Assembly (NCBI RefSeq): GCF_000708885.1
Contig: NZ_JEOE01000016.1
Span: 16,037 to 80,036, forward strand
DNA from: Cellulomonas sp. HZM
GTDB lineage: Bacteria > Actinomycetota > Actinomycetes > Actinomycetales > Cellulomonadaceae
Reading direction: 5' to 3'
Length of the DNA stretch: 64,000 nt
Of the stretch, positions 8,067 to 18,455 are shown one piece after another. Positions within the stretch are counted from its first letter, which is position 1; each line of letters opens with the position of its first letter. The position numbers and the translations under genes are program-made. A model generated the notes under the pieces. It was not told where the DNA came from. It made no database searches and saw nothing but the letters and a program-made list of their open reading frames with translations.

Positions 8067-9686
8067 TCAGCGCGGCGCGACGCCGAGGTTGCGCAGCCCC
8101 CAGATGGCCGAGTCCGTGAGGGCCTCCCACGACGCCTCGAGCAGGTTGGGGCCGACACCGACGGTGCTCCACGACGTCTGGCCGTCGGTGGTCTCGATGA
8201 GGACGCGCGTGACGGCGTCCGTGCCACTCATCGAGTCGAGGATGCGGACCTTGAAGTCGATGAGCTCGAACTCCTCGATCTCCGGGTAGACGCGCTGCAG
8301 CCCGAGCCGCAACGCGTGGTCGAGCGCGTTGACCGGTCCGTTGCCCTCGCCCGTCGTGACGTGCCGCTCGCCGCCCGCGTGCAGCTTCACGGTCGCCTCC
8401 GCCGTCGCGGGCGTACCGCGGCCGCCGCTGCGCTCGACGATCGCGCGCCACGACTCGACGCTGAAGTACTGCGGGCGCGACCCGTCGATCTCCTCGACGA
8501 GCAGCAGCTCGAACGACGCGTCGGCGGCCTCGTACGTGTACCCGTTGGCCTCGGCGTCCTTGACGCGGTCCGTCACGCGGGCCAGCAGCTCGGGTCGCCC
8601 GCCCAGCTCGAAGCCGAGCTCGCGGCCCTTGAGCTCGATCGACGCGCGGCCCGCCATGTCGCTCACGAGCATGCGCATGTCGTTGCCCACCGCCGCGGGG
8701 TCGATGTGCTGGTAGAGGTCGGGGTCGACCTTGATGGCCGACGCGTGCAGCCCGGCCTTGTGCGCGAACGCGCTCGCGCCCACGTACGGCGAGCGTGCGA
8801 ACGGGGAGATGTTCGTGATCTCGCTGATCGCGTGCGCGATGCGGGTGAGCTCCGGCAGGCCACCGGGCCGCTCGTCGTCGGTGCGCAGCACGCGGGCTCC
8901 GTACTTCAGCTCGAGGTTCGCGACGACCGCGAGCAGGTCGGCGTTGCCGGTGCGCTCGCCGTAGCCGTTGACCGTGCCCTGCACGTGGGAGCAACCCGCC
9001 TCGACGGCGGCCAACGTGTTGGCGACCGCGCAGCCCGAGTCGTTGTGCGCGTGCATGCCCAGGATCGCGTCGGGGCCGACGAGCTCGCGCACCTCGTGCA
9101 CGATGTCGCCCACCCACGCGGGGACCATGCCGCCGTTCGTGTCGCACAGCGCGACGACCTCGGCGCCCGCCTCGAACGCGGCGAGCACCGCGGCGCGCGA
9201 GTAGCCGGCGTCGAACCTGAAGCCGTCGAAGAAGTGCTCGGCGTCGACGACGACCCGACGTCCCTCACGCACGAGGAACGCGACGGTGTCGGCGATCATC
9301 GCGAGGTTCTCCTCGCCCGTGGTGCGCAGCGCGCGCTCGGCGTGCCGCAGGTCGCTCTTGGCGACGAGCGCGACGACCGGAGCCTCCGAGTCGACCAGCG
9401 CACGCACCTGCGGGTCGTCCGTCGCACGGGTCCCCGCCTTGCGGGTCGAGCCGAACGCCGCGAGCTCGGCGTTGCGCAGGTCGAGCTCCTTGGCGGCACG
9501 CTTGAAGAACTCCGTGTCCTTCGGCACCGCGCCCGGCCACCCGCCCTCGATGAACCCCACGCCCAGCTCGTCGAGCAGCGGCGCGATCGCCAGCTTGTCG
9601 GCGACGGACAGGTTCATGCCCTCCTGCTGGGCGCCGTCGCGCAGGGTCGTGTCGTAGACGTGGAACGGGCGGGTCGTTGCGCTCAC
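8067..9686 (-). CDS. cimA: Citramalate synthase (isopropylmalate synthase family)
   Basis: Condenses pyruvate with acetyl-CoA to citramalate, giving 2-oxobutyrate for isoleucine without threonine. The 539-residue protein opens with YDTTLRDGAQQEG (metal and substrate residues), has the LCDTNGG and GMHAHNDSGCAVAN blocks and the GNADLLAV segment of the HMGL-like barrel, then a LeuA-type allosteric domain over about the last 130 residues. The ARSPYVGASAFAHKAGLHASAI block fits CimA-type enzymes. The GTG at 9686 has GAAGAGAG nine bases upstream. A leader peptide and terminator lie before it. Confidence 0.88.
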   Translation of the reverse strand: MSATTRPFHVYDTTLRDGAQQEGMNLSVADKLAIAPLLDELGVGFIEGGWPGAVPKDTEFFKRAAKELDLRNAELAAFGSTRKAGTRATDDPQVRALVDSEAPVVALVAKSDLRHAERALRTTGEENLAMIADTVAFLVREGRRVVVDAEHFFDGFRFDAGYSRAAVLAAFEAGAEVVALCDTNGGMVPAWVGDIVHEVRELVGPDAILGMHAHNDSGCAVANTLAAVEAGCSHVQGTVNGYGERTGNADLLAVVANLELKYGARVLRTDDERPGGLPELTRIAHAISEITNISPFARSPYVGASAFAHKAGLHASAIKVDPDLYQHIDPAAVGNDMRMLVSDMAGRASIELKGRELGFELGGRPELLARVTDRVKDAEANGYTYEAADASFELLLVEEIDGSRPQYFSVESWRAIVERSGGRGTPATAEATVKLHAGGERHVTTGEGNGPVNALDHALRLGLQRVYPEIEEFELIDFKVRILDSMSGTDAVTRVLIETTDGQTSWSTVGVGPNLLEASWEALTDSAIWGLRNLGVAPR

Positions 9687-9800
9687 GGTCGGCTCTCTTC
9701 GCTGCTCGGTGCTGGGTGCTCCGGCCCGGTCGTCGTCCGCGGGGTGTGCGGTGGTCCGGTCGGGCCGTCCGGTCGCGTCCAGGGGTGGTGGACCGACCAA

Positions 9801-9830
9801 CAAAAAGACCCCCCGGGGTACGGGAGGTCT
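9801..9830 (-). terminator. Intrinsic terminator of the cimA attenuator
   Basis: On the minus strand, AGACCTCCCG and CGGGGGGTCT form a hairpin (9806-9830) followed by a run of five U (9806-9802). It lies between the leader peptide and cimA, so transcription should stop here unless the leader ribosome stalls. Confidence 0.8.
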
Positions 9831-9855
9831 GCGCGTCGACGGGTGGTCGACGCGC
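9831..9855 (-). promoter_or_regulatory. Perfect 10-bp hairpin after the cimA leader peptide
   Basis: GCGCGTCGAC and GTCGACGCGC form a perfect 10-bp stem around a five-base loop, directly abutting the downstream terminator hairpin and starting at the leader stop codon. This is the place of the pause or protector hairpin in ribosome-mediated attenuators. No alternative antiterminator pairing was computed. Confidence 0.6.
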
Positions 9856-9884
9856 TACTCGATAATGAGCGTCCAGCTGGTCAC
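9855..9884 (-). CDS. cimA leader peptide MTSWTLIIE
   Basis: Nine-codon frame GTG...TAG reading MTSWTLIIE, with Leu-Ile-Ile just before the stop. One isoleucine codon is ATT, unusual in such a GC-rich genome, so translation would respond to charged tRNA(Ile). CACGAT lies six bases before the GTG, with GTGACC 18 bases further upstream, suggesting a leaderless transcript. The peptide is followed at once by two hairpins, the second a terminator. Together this is the layout of a translation-coupled attenuator controlling isoleucine synthesis. Confidence 0.72.
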   Translation of the reverse strand: MTSWTLIIE

Positions 9885-10013
9885 GGGGTCATCGTGGCAC
9901 ACGTCACGCTCGCTGGTCACGCGTTCCAGCACGTGGACGTGCCCCGTTCGGGCGGCATCGTGTCTCTCGGCGCGACGCGGGCACCGGTCGTCGCTAGCGT
10001 CGAGCGCGACCGT

Positions 10014-10078
10014 GACCCGCAAGCCCGACCCGCAAGCCCGACCCGCAAGCCAGACCCGCAAGCCCGACCCGCAAGCCC
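10014..10078. repeat. Five tandem copies of a 13-base unit before a membrane-protein gene
   Basis: The unit is GACCCGCAAGCCC, repeated at 10014, 10027, 10040, 10053 and 10066; only the third copy has one change. The array ends 12 bases before an ATG and abuts its GAGGAG ribosome binding site. It is too short and too close-set for a CRISPR array. A change in copy number would move the promoter relative to the gene without changing the protein. Confidence 0.9.
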
Positions 10079-10090
10079 GAGGAGAGCGCC

Positions 10091-10678
10091 ATGACCGTGC
10101 CACCGTCGGACCCGCAGCCGACCCAGCGATTCACCACGCCACCGGCCGCGGCGACACCCCCGGCAGCCGACGGCGGACTGCCCCCGACCCCGCCCGCGCT
10201 GCAGCCGACCGCCGCCGAGGTCCCTGCCCCCGCGCCCGCGCGACCGGCCGAGCCGCGGCTCACGCTGAACGCGGGCCAGTACTGGGGCGGCGTCGTCGCG
10301 ACCGCGGTCGTCGCGGCGCTCGTCGGTGTCGTCGGCGTCGTGGTCTTCGAGAAGATCCTCGACGTCGACCTCGTCGTGCAGGACCCGTTCGGCACCGACA
10401 GCCACCTCGGCGCCTACGTCGTCGGCGGCGTCGCAGCGGCGCTGCTCGCGGGCGGCCTGCTGCATCTCCTCGTGGTCTCGACGCCTCGTCCCCGCGCGTT
10501 CTTCGGCTGGATCGTCGGCCTCGCGACGCTCGTCGTCGCGCTGCTGCCCCTGACGTGGACCGACGACACGACGCGAGCGCTGTGCTCGGGCCTCGTGAAC
10601 CTCGTGATGGGGATCGCGATCTGGTCGCTGCTGGCGTCGGTGCTGGCTCGCACGACGCGGATCGTCGGCGGTCGCTGA
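10091..10678 (+). CDS. DUF6069-like integral membrane protein
   Basis: Protein of 195 residues. Residues 1-55 are a Pro/Ala-rich cytoplasmic tail; four hydrophobic segments follow (about 60-85, 112-130, 138-155 and 165-185). The pattern fits the actinobacterial DUF6069 family, whose role is unknown. The ATG is preceded by GAGGAGAG and a 65-base tandem repeat. A strong terminator follows. Confidence 0.7.
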   Translation: MTVPPSDPQPTQRFTTPPAAATPPAADGGLPPTPPALQPTAAEVPAPAPARPAEPRLTLNAGQYWGGVVATAVVAALVGVVGVVVFEKILDVDLVVQDPFGTDSHLGAYVVGGVAAALLAGGLLHLLVVSTPRPRAFFGWIVGLATLVVALLPLTWTDDTTRALCSGLVNLVMGIAIWSLLASVLARTTRIVGGR

Positions 10679-10685
10679 CGTCCGT

Positions 10686-10740
10686 CACGCACGACGCCCG
10701 GGACCGAGGCGAGCGCCTCCGGTCCCGGGCGTCGTGCGTG
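10686..10740. terminator. Bidirectional terminator between the DUF6069 gene and ilvE
   Basis: A stem of about 21 bp (CACGCACGACGCCCGGGACCG and its complement) closes a 13-base loop. It sits between two convergent genes, so it can serve both strands, although neither side has a strong U-tract. Confidence 0.8.
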
Positions 10741-10747
10741 CTCGGGG

Positions 10748-11857
10748 TCAGACCAGCCGGTGGAGCCACCCGTGCCGGTCGGTCGCGCGGCCGTACTGGA
10801 TGTCCGTCAGCTCGGAGCGGATGCGGCTCGTCACCGGCCCGGCGTCCCCGTCGGCCACCGCGAGGTCGAAGTCGTCGCTCGCGAGGCGCCCGATCGGCGT
10901 GATGACCGCCGCGGTCCCGCACGCGAACACCTCGGAGATCGAGCCGTCCGCGAGCCCGCGGCGGACCTCGTCGAGTGGCAGCGCCTTCTCGGACACCTCG
11001 TGCCCGGCGTCGACGAGCAGCTGCACGATCGACGAGCGCGTCACGCCCTCGAGGATCGACCCCGACACGGGCGGGGTCGCCGCGCTGCCGTCGGCGTAGA
11101 CGACGAACACGTTCATGCCGCCCAGCTCCTCGAGCTGGGTGTTCGTCGACGCGTCGAGGAAGCACACCTGCTCGAAGCCCTTGGCGTACGCCGCCTGCTG
11201 CGGCAGCAGGCTCGCCGCGTAGTTCCCCCCGCACTTCGCCGCCCCGGTGCCGCCGGCACCCGCGCGGTGGTACTCCTGGTCCACCCAGATCGACACCGGG
11301 CGCACGCCGCCGGCGAAGTACGGACCGACGGGCGAGGCGATGACCAGGAACTCCGCCTCGAGCGAGGGCCGCACGCCCAGGAACGACTCCGAGGCGTACA
11401 TGAACGGCCGCAGGTACAGGCTCGTCTCCTCGCCCGACGGCACCCACGCCTCGTCGACCCGCACGAGCGCCTCGATCGCGCCGAGGAAGTCGGCCTCGGG
11501 CAGCTCGGGCAGCGCGAGGCGGTGCGCGGAGCGGGCGAATCGTGCTGCGTTCGCGTGCGGGCGGAACGTCCACACCGACGAGTCCGGGTGCCGGTACGCC
11601 TTGAGCCCTTCGAAGATCTCCTGCGCGTAGTGCAGCACGGCGGTCGCGGGGTCCATCTGCAGCGGGCCGTACTTCTCGACCCGGCGGTCCTGCCAGCCGT
11701 GCTCGTTGGTGTACGAGACGCGGGACATGTGCTCGGTGAAGACCGTGCCGAACTTCGGCGCGGCCAGCGCCTGCGCGCGCTGCTCGTCGGGCACGGGGGT
11801 GTCGGTCCGGTGCACCTCGAAGAGGTCGGCGGACGTCGATGTCGCGATGGTGCTCAT
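10748..11857 (-). CDS. ilvE: Branched-chain amino acid aminotransferase
   Basis: PLP enzyme that interconverts Leu, Ile and Val with their 2-oxo acids, the last step of the pathway. The 369 residues are normal for the actinobacterial fold-type IV enzyme. Landmarks are HYAQEIFEGLKAYR, the GGNYAASLLPQQAAYAKGF segment with the PLP lysine, FLDA...LEELGGMNVF, and FACGTAAVITPIG. The ATG at 11857 has GAAAGG upstream. It is about 70 bases downstream of leuB, without an obvious terminator between them. Confidence 0.95.
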   Translation of the reverse strand: MSTIATSTSADLFEVHRTDTPVPDEQRAQALAAPKFGTVFTEHMSRVSYTNEHGWQDRRVEKYGPLQMDPATAVLHYAQEIFEGLKAYRHPDSSVWTFRPHANAARFARSAHRLALPELPEADFLGAIEALVRVDEAWVPSGEETSLYLRPFMYASESFLGVRPSLEAEFLVIASPVGPYFAGGVRPVSIWVDQEYHRAGAGGTGAAKCGGNYAASLLPQQAAYAKGFEQVCFLDASTNTQLEELGGMNVFVVYADGSAATPPVSGSILEGVTRSSIVQLLVDAGHEVSEKALPLDEVRRGLADGSISEVFACGTAAVITPIGRLASDDFDLAVADGDAGPVTSRIRSELTDIQYGRATDRHGWLHRLV

Positions 11858-11926
11858 GTCGGGGGGCCTTTCACCAGGGTCGGGACGACGTTACCTGGGG
11901 AGACGGCCGACGGGACAGGGAGGCGT

Positions 11927-12985
11927 TCAGCCGGCGATGCGCGCGGCGAGGTCCTTGCCCACCTCGGCCGTCGAACGTACTCGGCCGTCGCGCTCGGCGA
12001 TGTCGGCGGCCACCGCCGCCTCGATCGCGCGCGCGCGGTCGGCGAAGCCCAGGTGGTCGAGCAGGAGCGCGACCGACAGGACCGTGGCGGTGGGGTCGGC
12101 CTTGCCCTGGCCCGCGATGTCCGGCGCCGAGCCGTGCACGGGCTCGAACATGCTCGGGGCCGTGCGGTCCGGGTTGATGTTGGCGCTCGCCGCCAGGCCG
12201 ATGCCGCCGGTGATCGCCGCCGCGAGGTCGGTCAGGATGTCGCCGAACAGGTTGTCGGTGACGATCACGTCGAACCGGCTCGGGTTCGTGACGAGGAAGA
12301 TCGTCGCCGCGTCCACGTGCAGGTAGTCGACCGTCACGTCCGGGAACTCGGCGTTGACGGCCTCGACCGTGCGACGCCACAGGTGGCCGGCGTGCACGAG
12401 GACGTTGTGCTTGTGCACGAGCGTGAGCTTCTTGCGGGGGCGCGCCGCGGCCCGGGCGAACGCGTCGCGGACCACGCGCTCGACACCGAACGCAGTGTTC
12501 ACCGAGACCTCGTTGGCCACCTCGTGCGGCGTGCCGACGCGGATCGCGCCGCCGTTGCCGACGTACGGACCCTCGGTGCCCTCGCGCACCACGACGAAGT
12601 CGACGTCGCCCGGGGCCGCGAGCGGGGTCGGGACGCCCGGGTAGAGCTTGCTGGGGCGCAGGTTGACGTAGTGGTCGAGCTCGAAGCGGAGCTTGAGCAG
12701 CAGTCCCCGCTCGAGCACGCCCGACGGCACGCTCGGGTCCCCGATCGCGCCGAGCAGGATCGCGTCGTGCGTGCGGATCGCGGCGAGGTCGGCGTCCGTC
12801 AGCGTCTCGCCGGTCGCGTGCCAGCGGCGCGCGCCGAGGTCGAAGTCCGTCGTGCGCACGTTCACACCCGTGCCCGTGAGCGCGGCGTCGAGCGCCAGCA
12901 GGCCCTGCTCGACGACCTCCGTGCCGATGCCGTCACCTGCGACGACGGCGAGCTGGATGTCACGGGGCTGTGCGGGGCTGCTCAT
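11927..12985 (-). CDS. leuB: 3-Isopropylmalate dehydrogenase
   Basis: Oxidatively decarboxylates 3-isopropylmalate in leucine synthesis; enzymes of this family can also act on 3-methylmalate from the citramalate route. The 352-residue protein shows the N-terminal [20 protein letters not shown], the arginine-rich [30 protein letters not shown] and [14 protein letters not shown], with [14 protein letters not shown] near the end. The ATG at 12985 follows TAGGGT by six bases, so the transcript is probably leaderless. leuA, leuC and leuD are not in this window. Confidence 0.95.
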   Translation of the reverse strand: MSSPAQPRDIQLAVVAGDGIGTEVVEQGLLALDAALTGTGVNVRTTDFDLGARRWHATGETLTDADLAAIRTHDAILLGAIGDPSVPSGVLERGLLLKLRFELDHYVNLRPSKLYPGVPTPLAAPGDVDFVVVREGTEGPYVGNGGAIRVGTPHEVANEVSVNTAFGVERVVRDAFARAAARPRKKLTLVHKHNVLVHAGHLWRRTVEAVNAEFPDVTVDYLHVDAATIFLVTNPSRFDVIVTDNLFGDILTDLAAAITGGIGLAASANINPDRTAPSMFEPVHGSAPDIAGQGKADPTATVLSVALLLDHLGFADRARAIEAAVAADIAERDGRVRSTAEVGKDLAARIAG

Positions 12986-13060
12986 GCGGTCACCCTAGTC
13001 CGCCGTCCCAACTCTCGGGACGCCCATCTCACAGGATGGTCGGAGCCCAGCGTGCTCCGG

Positions 13061-13501
13061 TCAGTCGACGGGCGGCGTCGCGCCGTCCGTCGGGTAGACC
13101 AGCTCGTACGTCTCGGCGACCTCGTCCGCACCCGGCGCCACCTCGGTGGTCCGCACGAGCGCACGCGGCTCGCCCGAGCCGTCGAGCACGATCGCGAGGT
13201 CGCCCACGCGCGGCAGGTCACCCCCGCCGAAGTCGGCCGTCGGCGCGCTCGTCGTCGTCCGCGTGCCCGCGAGGATGTCCCGCACCGCGTCGTCCGCCTC
13301 GGCGCCCTCGCCGTAGGAGAACGAGGGCGGCGGCACGACGTCGAGCGGCACCGCACCGACGATGCCGTCGAGCTTGCCGAAGCCCACGTGCCCCCGCGCG
13401 GCCTGCCAGAACGCCGTGATCCGGTCGTCGCCGTCGGACGCCACCGCGTCCTGCGCGTACAGGTCGTCCTGCACCTCGTGGTGCCCGCTCTGGTCGCTCA
13501 T
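13061..13501 (-). CDS. ASCH-domain protein with a shortened C-terminus
   Basis: Protein of 146 residues. The central part fits the ASCH (PUA-like RNA-binding) fold: FWQAARGHVG, a GTRTTTSAP segment corresponding to the family GTKTATSS loop, and LPRVGDLAIVLDGSGEPRALVRTTEV. After this, family members usually carry an acidic stretch and a WR..H block; here the sequence ends soon after ADEVAETYELVYP. It could be a truncated or a divergent member. ATG at 13501 has GAGAGGG upstream. Confidence 0.6.
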   Translation of the reverse strand: MSDQSGHHEVQDDLYAQDAVASDGDDRITAFWQAARGHVGFGKLDGIVGAVPLDVVPPPSFSYGEGAEADDAVRDILAGTRTTTSAPTADFGGGDLPRVGDLAIVLDGSGEPRALVRTTEVAPGADEVAETYELVYPTDGATPPVD

Positions 13502-13619
13502 CGCCGCCCTCTCGTCGTGGTGCCGCCCATCGTGCCGCCCATCCTGCCGCACGACGGACGACGGGGCAGGAGCGGACCACGAGTGGTCGCTCCCGCCCCG
13601 TCGGCGGTGCGTGCTGAGG

Positions 13620-15216
<1,597 letters not shown>

Positions 15217-15314
15217 GATCAGTCCTCCGTGCTCGTGGGTCGGCCTGTGGCTGCATTCCGCTGCAGCCGAGTGCCTTGCTTCGCTGCGGCCCTCAACTTC
15301 CGCTTCATTGCGCC

Positions 15315-17168
15315 TCAGTCCTCCCGGTCCCACGCGGGGCTGATGCCCCTGGCGTACTGGATCTTGTCGTTGCTCACGCCCGCGGCGACCATCGGCCACA
15401 CCATCGCGTCACGCGAGACGGTGAAGTCGACGACGACCGGCTGGTCGTCGATCTCGAGCGCGCGCTCGATCGTCGCGTCGACGTCCGCCTTCGTCTCGCA
15501 GCGCAGGCCCACGCAGCCGTAGGCGTCGGCCATCTTGACGAAGTCCGGCACGCGCGCGGTCCCGTGGCCCGTGTGCAGGTCGGTGTTGGAGTAGCGCGAC
15601 TCGTAGAACAGCGTCTGCCACTGGCGCACCATGCCGAGCGAGGAGTTGTTGACCACCGCGACCTTGATCGGGATCTCGTTGATCGTGCAGGTCGCGAGCT
15701 CCTGGTTGGTCATCTGGAAGCAGCCGTCGCCGTCGATCGCCCAGACCGTGCGGTCCGGCTCACCGACCTTCGCCCCCATCGCGGCGGGCACCGCGAAGCC
15801 CATGGTCCCGAGCCCGCCCGAGTTGAGCCACGCGTTGGGGCGCTCGTACCGGATGAACTGTGCGGCCCACATCTGGTGCTGGCCGACACCGGCCACGTAG
15901 GTGGCCTCGGGTCCGGACAGCTCGCCGATGCGCTGGATGACGTGCTGCGGTGCGAGGTGGCCGTCGGACGGCTCGTCGTACCCGAGCGGGAACGTCTCGC
16001 GCCAGTCGTCGATCTGCTTCCACCAGCCCTCGAGGTCCGGCTTGCCGTGCTGCCCGTGCTCGCGCGCCAGCTCGGGCAGCAGGTCCGCGAGGACCTCGCG
16101 CAGGTCGCCGACGATCGGCACGTCCACCGCGCGGTTCTTGCCGATCTCCGCGGGGTCGATGTCCGCGTGCACGATCGCCGCGCCGGGCGCGAAGCTCGAC
16201 AGCAGCCCCGTGACGCGGTCGTCGAACCGCGCGCCCAGCGCCACCACGAGGTCGGCCTTCTGCAGCGCCGCCACCGCGGGCACGGTCCCGTGCATGCCGG
16301 GCATGCCGAGGTGCTGCGGGTGCGTGTCGGGCAGCGCGCCGCGGGCCATCAGCGTCGTGACGACGGGCGCGCCCGAGGCGTCGACGAGCGCTCGCAGCTG
16401 CTGCGAGGCGCGCGCGCGGATCACGCCGCCACCCACGTACAGCACCGGCCGACGAGCGGTCGCCAGCAGCCGGGCCGCCTCGCGGATCTGCTTGGCGTGC
16501 GGCTTGGTCACGGGGTGGTAGCCCGGCAGCGAGACGTCCTGCGGCCACGTGAACGTGGTCGTCGACTGCATCGCCGACTTCGCGATGTCGACGAGCACCG
16601 GCCCGGGACGGCCCGTCGAGGCGATGTGGAACGCCTCCGCGATGACGCGCGGGATGTCCGCCGGATCGGTGACCAGGTAGTTGTGCTTCGTGATCGGCAG
16701 CGTGATGCCGACGATGTCGGCCTCCTGGAACGCGTCCGTGCCGATGAGCGACGCACCCACCTGGCCGGTGATCGCGACGAGCGGCACCGAGTCCATGTTG
16801 GCGTCGGCGATCGGCGTCACGAGGTTCGTCGCACCCGGGCCCGAGGTCGCCATGCACACGCCCACGCGGCCGGTGGCCTGCGCGTACCCGGTCGCGGCGT
16901 GCCCGCCACCCTGCTCGTGCCGCACCAGGATGTGGCGCAGGCGGGTCGAGTCCATGAGCGGGTCGTAGGTCGGGAGGATCGCGCCACCGGGGATGCCGAA
17001 CACGACCTCCGCGCCGACCTCCTCGAGCGAGCGGACGATCGACTGCGCGCCGGTGACCTGCTCGCTGACGCGCGGGGCGGCCGTCGAGGCCGTGGCGGGC
17101 CGAGGGGCGGGCGTGGGCGCGACGGGCGCGGGTGTCCGGGGCGGTGCCGGGTGGGGTCCGGTGACCAT
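15315..17168 (-). CDS. ilvB: Acetolactate synthase, large catalytic subunit
   Basis: ThDP- and FAD-dependent enzyme that joins two pyruvates, or pyruvate and 2-oxobutyrate, at the first shared step of branched-chain synthesis. The 617 residues include a Pro/Ala-rich tail of about 35 residues before the conserved domain ([22 protein letters not shown]). The catalytic glutamate is in [16 protein letters not shown], the ThDP motif is [19 protein letters not shown]...[12 protein letters not shown]. It heads the ilvB-ilvN-ilvC operon and is preceded by a leader-peptide attenuator. Confidence 0.97.
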   Translation of the reverse strand: MVTGPHPAPPRTPAPVAPTPAPRPATASTAAPRVSEQVTGAQSIVRSLEEVGAEVVFGIPGGAILPTYDPLMDSTRLRHILVRHEQGGGHAATGYAQATGRVGVCMATSGPGATNLVTPIADANMDSVPLVAITGQVGASLIGTDAFQEADIVGITLPITKHNYLVTDPADIPRVIAEAFHIASTGRPGPVLVDIAKSAMQSTTTFTWPQDVSLPGYHPVTKPHAKQIREAARLLATARRPVLYVGGGVIRARASQQLRALVDASGAPVVTTLMARGALPDTHPQHLGMPGMHGTVPAVAALQKADLVVALGARFDDRVTGLLSSFAPGAAIVHADIDPAEIGKNRAVDVPIVGDLREVLADLLPELAREHGQHGKPDLEGWWKQIDDWRETFPLGYDEPSDGHLAPQHVIQRIGELSGPEATYVAGVGQHQMWAAQFIRYERPNAWLNSGGLGTMGFAVPAAMGAKVGEPDRTVWAIDGDGCFQMTNQELATCTINEIPIKVAVVNNSSLGMVRQWQTLFYESRYSNTDLHTGHGTARVPDFVKMADAYGCVGLRCETKADVDATIERALEIDDQPVVVDFTVSRDAMVWPMVAAGVSNDKIQYARGISPAWDRED

Positions 17169-17240
17169 CGGTGTCTCTCCCTGCGTGCGGTGGGGTGTGC
17201 GGTGGCCCGTGCTCGTCGTGTCGGCGCGCCCAGGCCGGAA

Positions 17241-17283
17241 AACGAAAACCCCTCGGCACCGGGTGGTCCGGCGGGTCGAGGGG
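17241..17283 (-). terminator. Intrinsic terminator of the ilvB attenuator
   Basis: On the minus strand CCCCTCG and CGAGGGG (17277-17283 with 17249-17255) enclose an inner GC-rich stem (CCGG/CCGG), and a U-rich tract (TTTTCGTTTT) follows at 17250-17241. It lies between the leader peptide and ilvB. The 303-base gap 17169-17471 holds this element, the leader peptide and its promoter; nothing else was recognised there. Confidence 0.8.
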
Positions 17284-17315
17284 TGAGCGCGCTGACGAAA
17301 CCTGTGCGGGTGGCT

Positions 17316-17360
17316 TCAGCCGGCGCGCTCAGGAAGTACTACGAGGAGGATCGTCTGCAC
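17316..17360 (-). CDS. ilvB leader peptide MQTILLVVLPERAG
   Basis: Frame of 14 codons, GTG to TGA, reading MQTILLVVLPERAG. Six consecutive residues are Ile-Leu-Leu-Val-Val-Leu, covering all three pathway products. Several codons are rare for this GC level (GTA twice, CTT once), which would sharpen sensitivity to charged tRNA. It lies downstream of a good promoter and upstream of an intrinsic terminator preceding ilvB. This is the classic layout of ribosome-mediated attenuation, known for ilvBNC in Corynebacterium. Confidence 0.88.
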   Translation of the reverse strand: MQTILLVVLPERAG

Positions 17361-17367
17361 GCGAGCG

Positions 17368-17396
17368 AGGCTACGCCTCCGTAGGCTCGGTGTCAC
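17368..17396 (-). promoter_or_regulatory. Promoter of the ilvB leader transcript
   Basis: On the minus strand, GTGACA (17396-17391) and TAGCCT (17373-17368) are separated by 17 bases. The leader GTG follows the -10 element by seven bases, so the leader peptide is probably translated from a leaderless transcript. Confidence 0.6.
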
Positions 17397-17471
17397 GCCG
17401 TCTCACATCGTGGTTCACGAGATCGCTGTGTGGACACGACCTCGTCGCGTGCGGCCCTCCGCCGAGCTTCG

Positions 17472-18455
17472 TCAGCCCACGTCCCTCCGCCGGAACACGA
17501 CGAGCGCGACGAGCGCGAGCACCACCGCGACACCCACCAGCTGCCATCCCGCCTGCGCCATGCCGAGGTGCTTGTCCACCCACGTGCACTGCAGCATCCC
17601 CGCGTCGTCGCGCGTGCTGCAGTCCTCCACCGAGTAGTTCGTGCCGCCCCGGACCCACGCGTTGATGCTGAGCGTGAGCGTGTACGGGCGCGCCCAGGAG
17701 ACCGTGTTGCCGACGATCCCCTCCCACAGCACAGCCCATCCGACCAGCGTGCCGAGCACGGCCGCGGTGTGCCGGAGCAGGAACGCGAGGGCGGCACCCA
17801 GGAGCGCGGCCATCGGCGCGAGCGCCAGGAGGCGGAGCGAGGTGTCGAGCAGGCGGTGCCACACGGGCGCGGGCACGTCGTCGGCCAGCCCGTTCGTCCG
17901 GAAAGCGAGCACGGTGCCGCCGGCAGCGACGAGCACCGTCAGTGCGGCGACCGGCACGACGCCCAGGAGCGCGGCCACGACCTTCGAGACGTAGACGCGC
18001 CCGCGGCGGGGCGCGAACGTCAGCCAGTTGCTGATGGCGCCGGTGGAGAACTCGGCGGCGACGAAGCTCACGGCCATCAGCGCGCTGGCCAGGACGACCG
18101 CCAGGCTGATCTCCCTGATGCGCGAGATCCCGTCGTCCCCGAGCGTGGGGGTGTACGGCAGGTACTGCTCGAGCTTCGGCTCCATGCTGCTGCAGCCGTA
18201 GTCGGCCTTCGGGTCGGGGTCCTGCGACTGCTGGTCGAGGCAGTCCGCGAGCATCTGGTCGCCGTTGTCCTTCCAGTCCTCCAGCGCCTGCTCGTAGTAC
18301 GTGCGGGCGTCACGCAGCTCGGCAGCGTTCGGCGGCCGCGTCGAGCTCCAGCCCGTCAGCACCAGCACGACCGCGAGCCCGACCATGCCGGCGGACACGC
18401 ACCACAGCAGGACCCGCGCGCGGAACCGGCTGAGCTCGACACGCACGAGCCTCAT
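17472..18455 (-). CDS. ABC-2-type transporter permease
   Basis: Membrane protein of 327 residues: first membrane segment at about 16-36, an outer loop of about 80 residues (with cysteines in ADCLDQQ and YGCSSM), then five more segments. A second outer loop near the end contains VEDCSTRDDAGMLQCTW. The ATG start overlaps the stop of the ATPase gene by four bases, so they form one exporter. The substrate is unknown; pairs like this often export antimicrobial peptides or help resist them. Confidence 0.8.
   Translation of the reverse strand: MRLVRVELSRFRARVLLWCVSAGMVGLAVVLVLTGWSSTRPPNAAELRDARTYYEQALEDWKDNGDQMLADCLDQQSQDPDPKADYGCSSMEPKLEQYLPYTPTLGDDGISRIREISLAVVLASALMAVSFVAAEFSTGAISNWLTFAPRRGRVYVSKVVAALLGVVPVAALTVLVAAGGTVLAFRTNGLADDVPAPVWHRLLDTSLRLLALAPMAALLGAALAFLLRHTAAVLGTLVGWAVLWEGIVGNTVSWARPYTLTLSINAWVRGGTNYSVEDCSTRDDAGMLQCTWVDKHLGMAQAGWQLVGVAVVLALVALVVFRRRDVG

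Noticed and set aside
10014..10078. CRISPR array
   Set aside because: The units are 13 bases with no spacers and no cas genes nearby.
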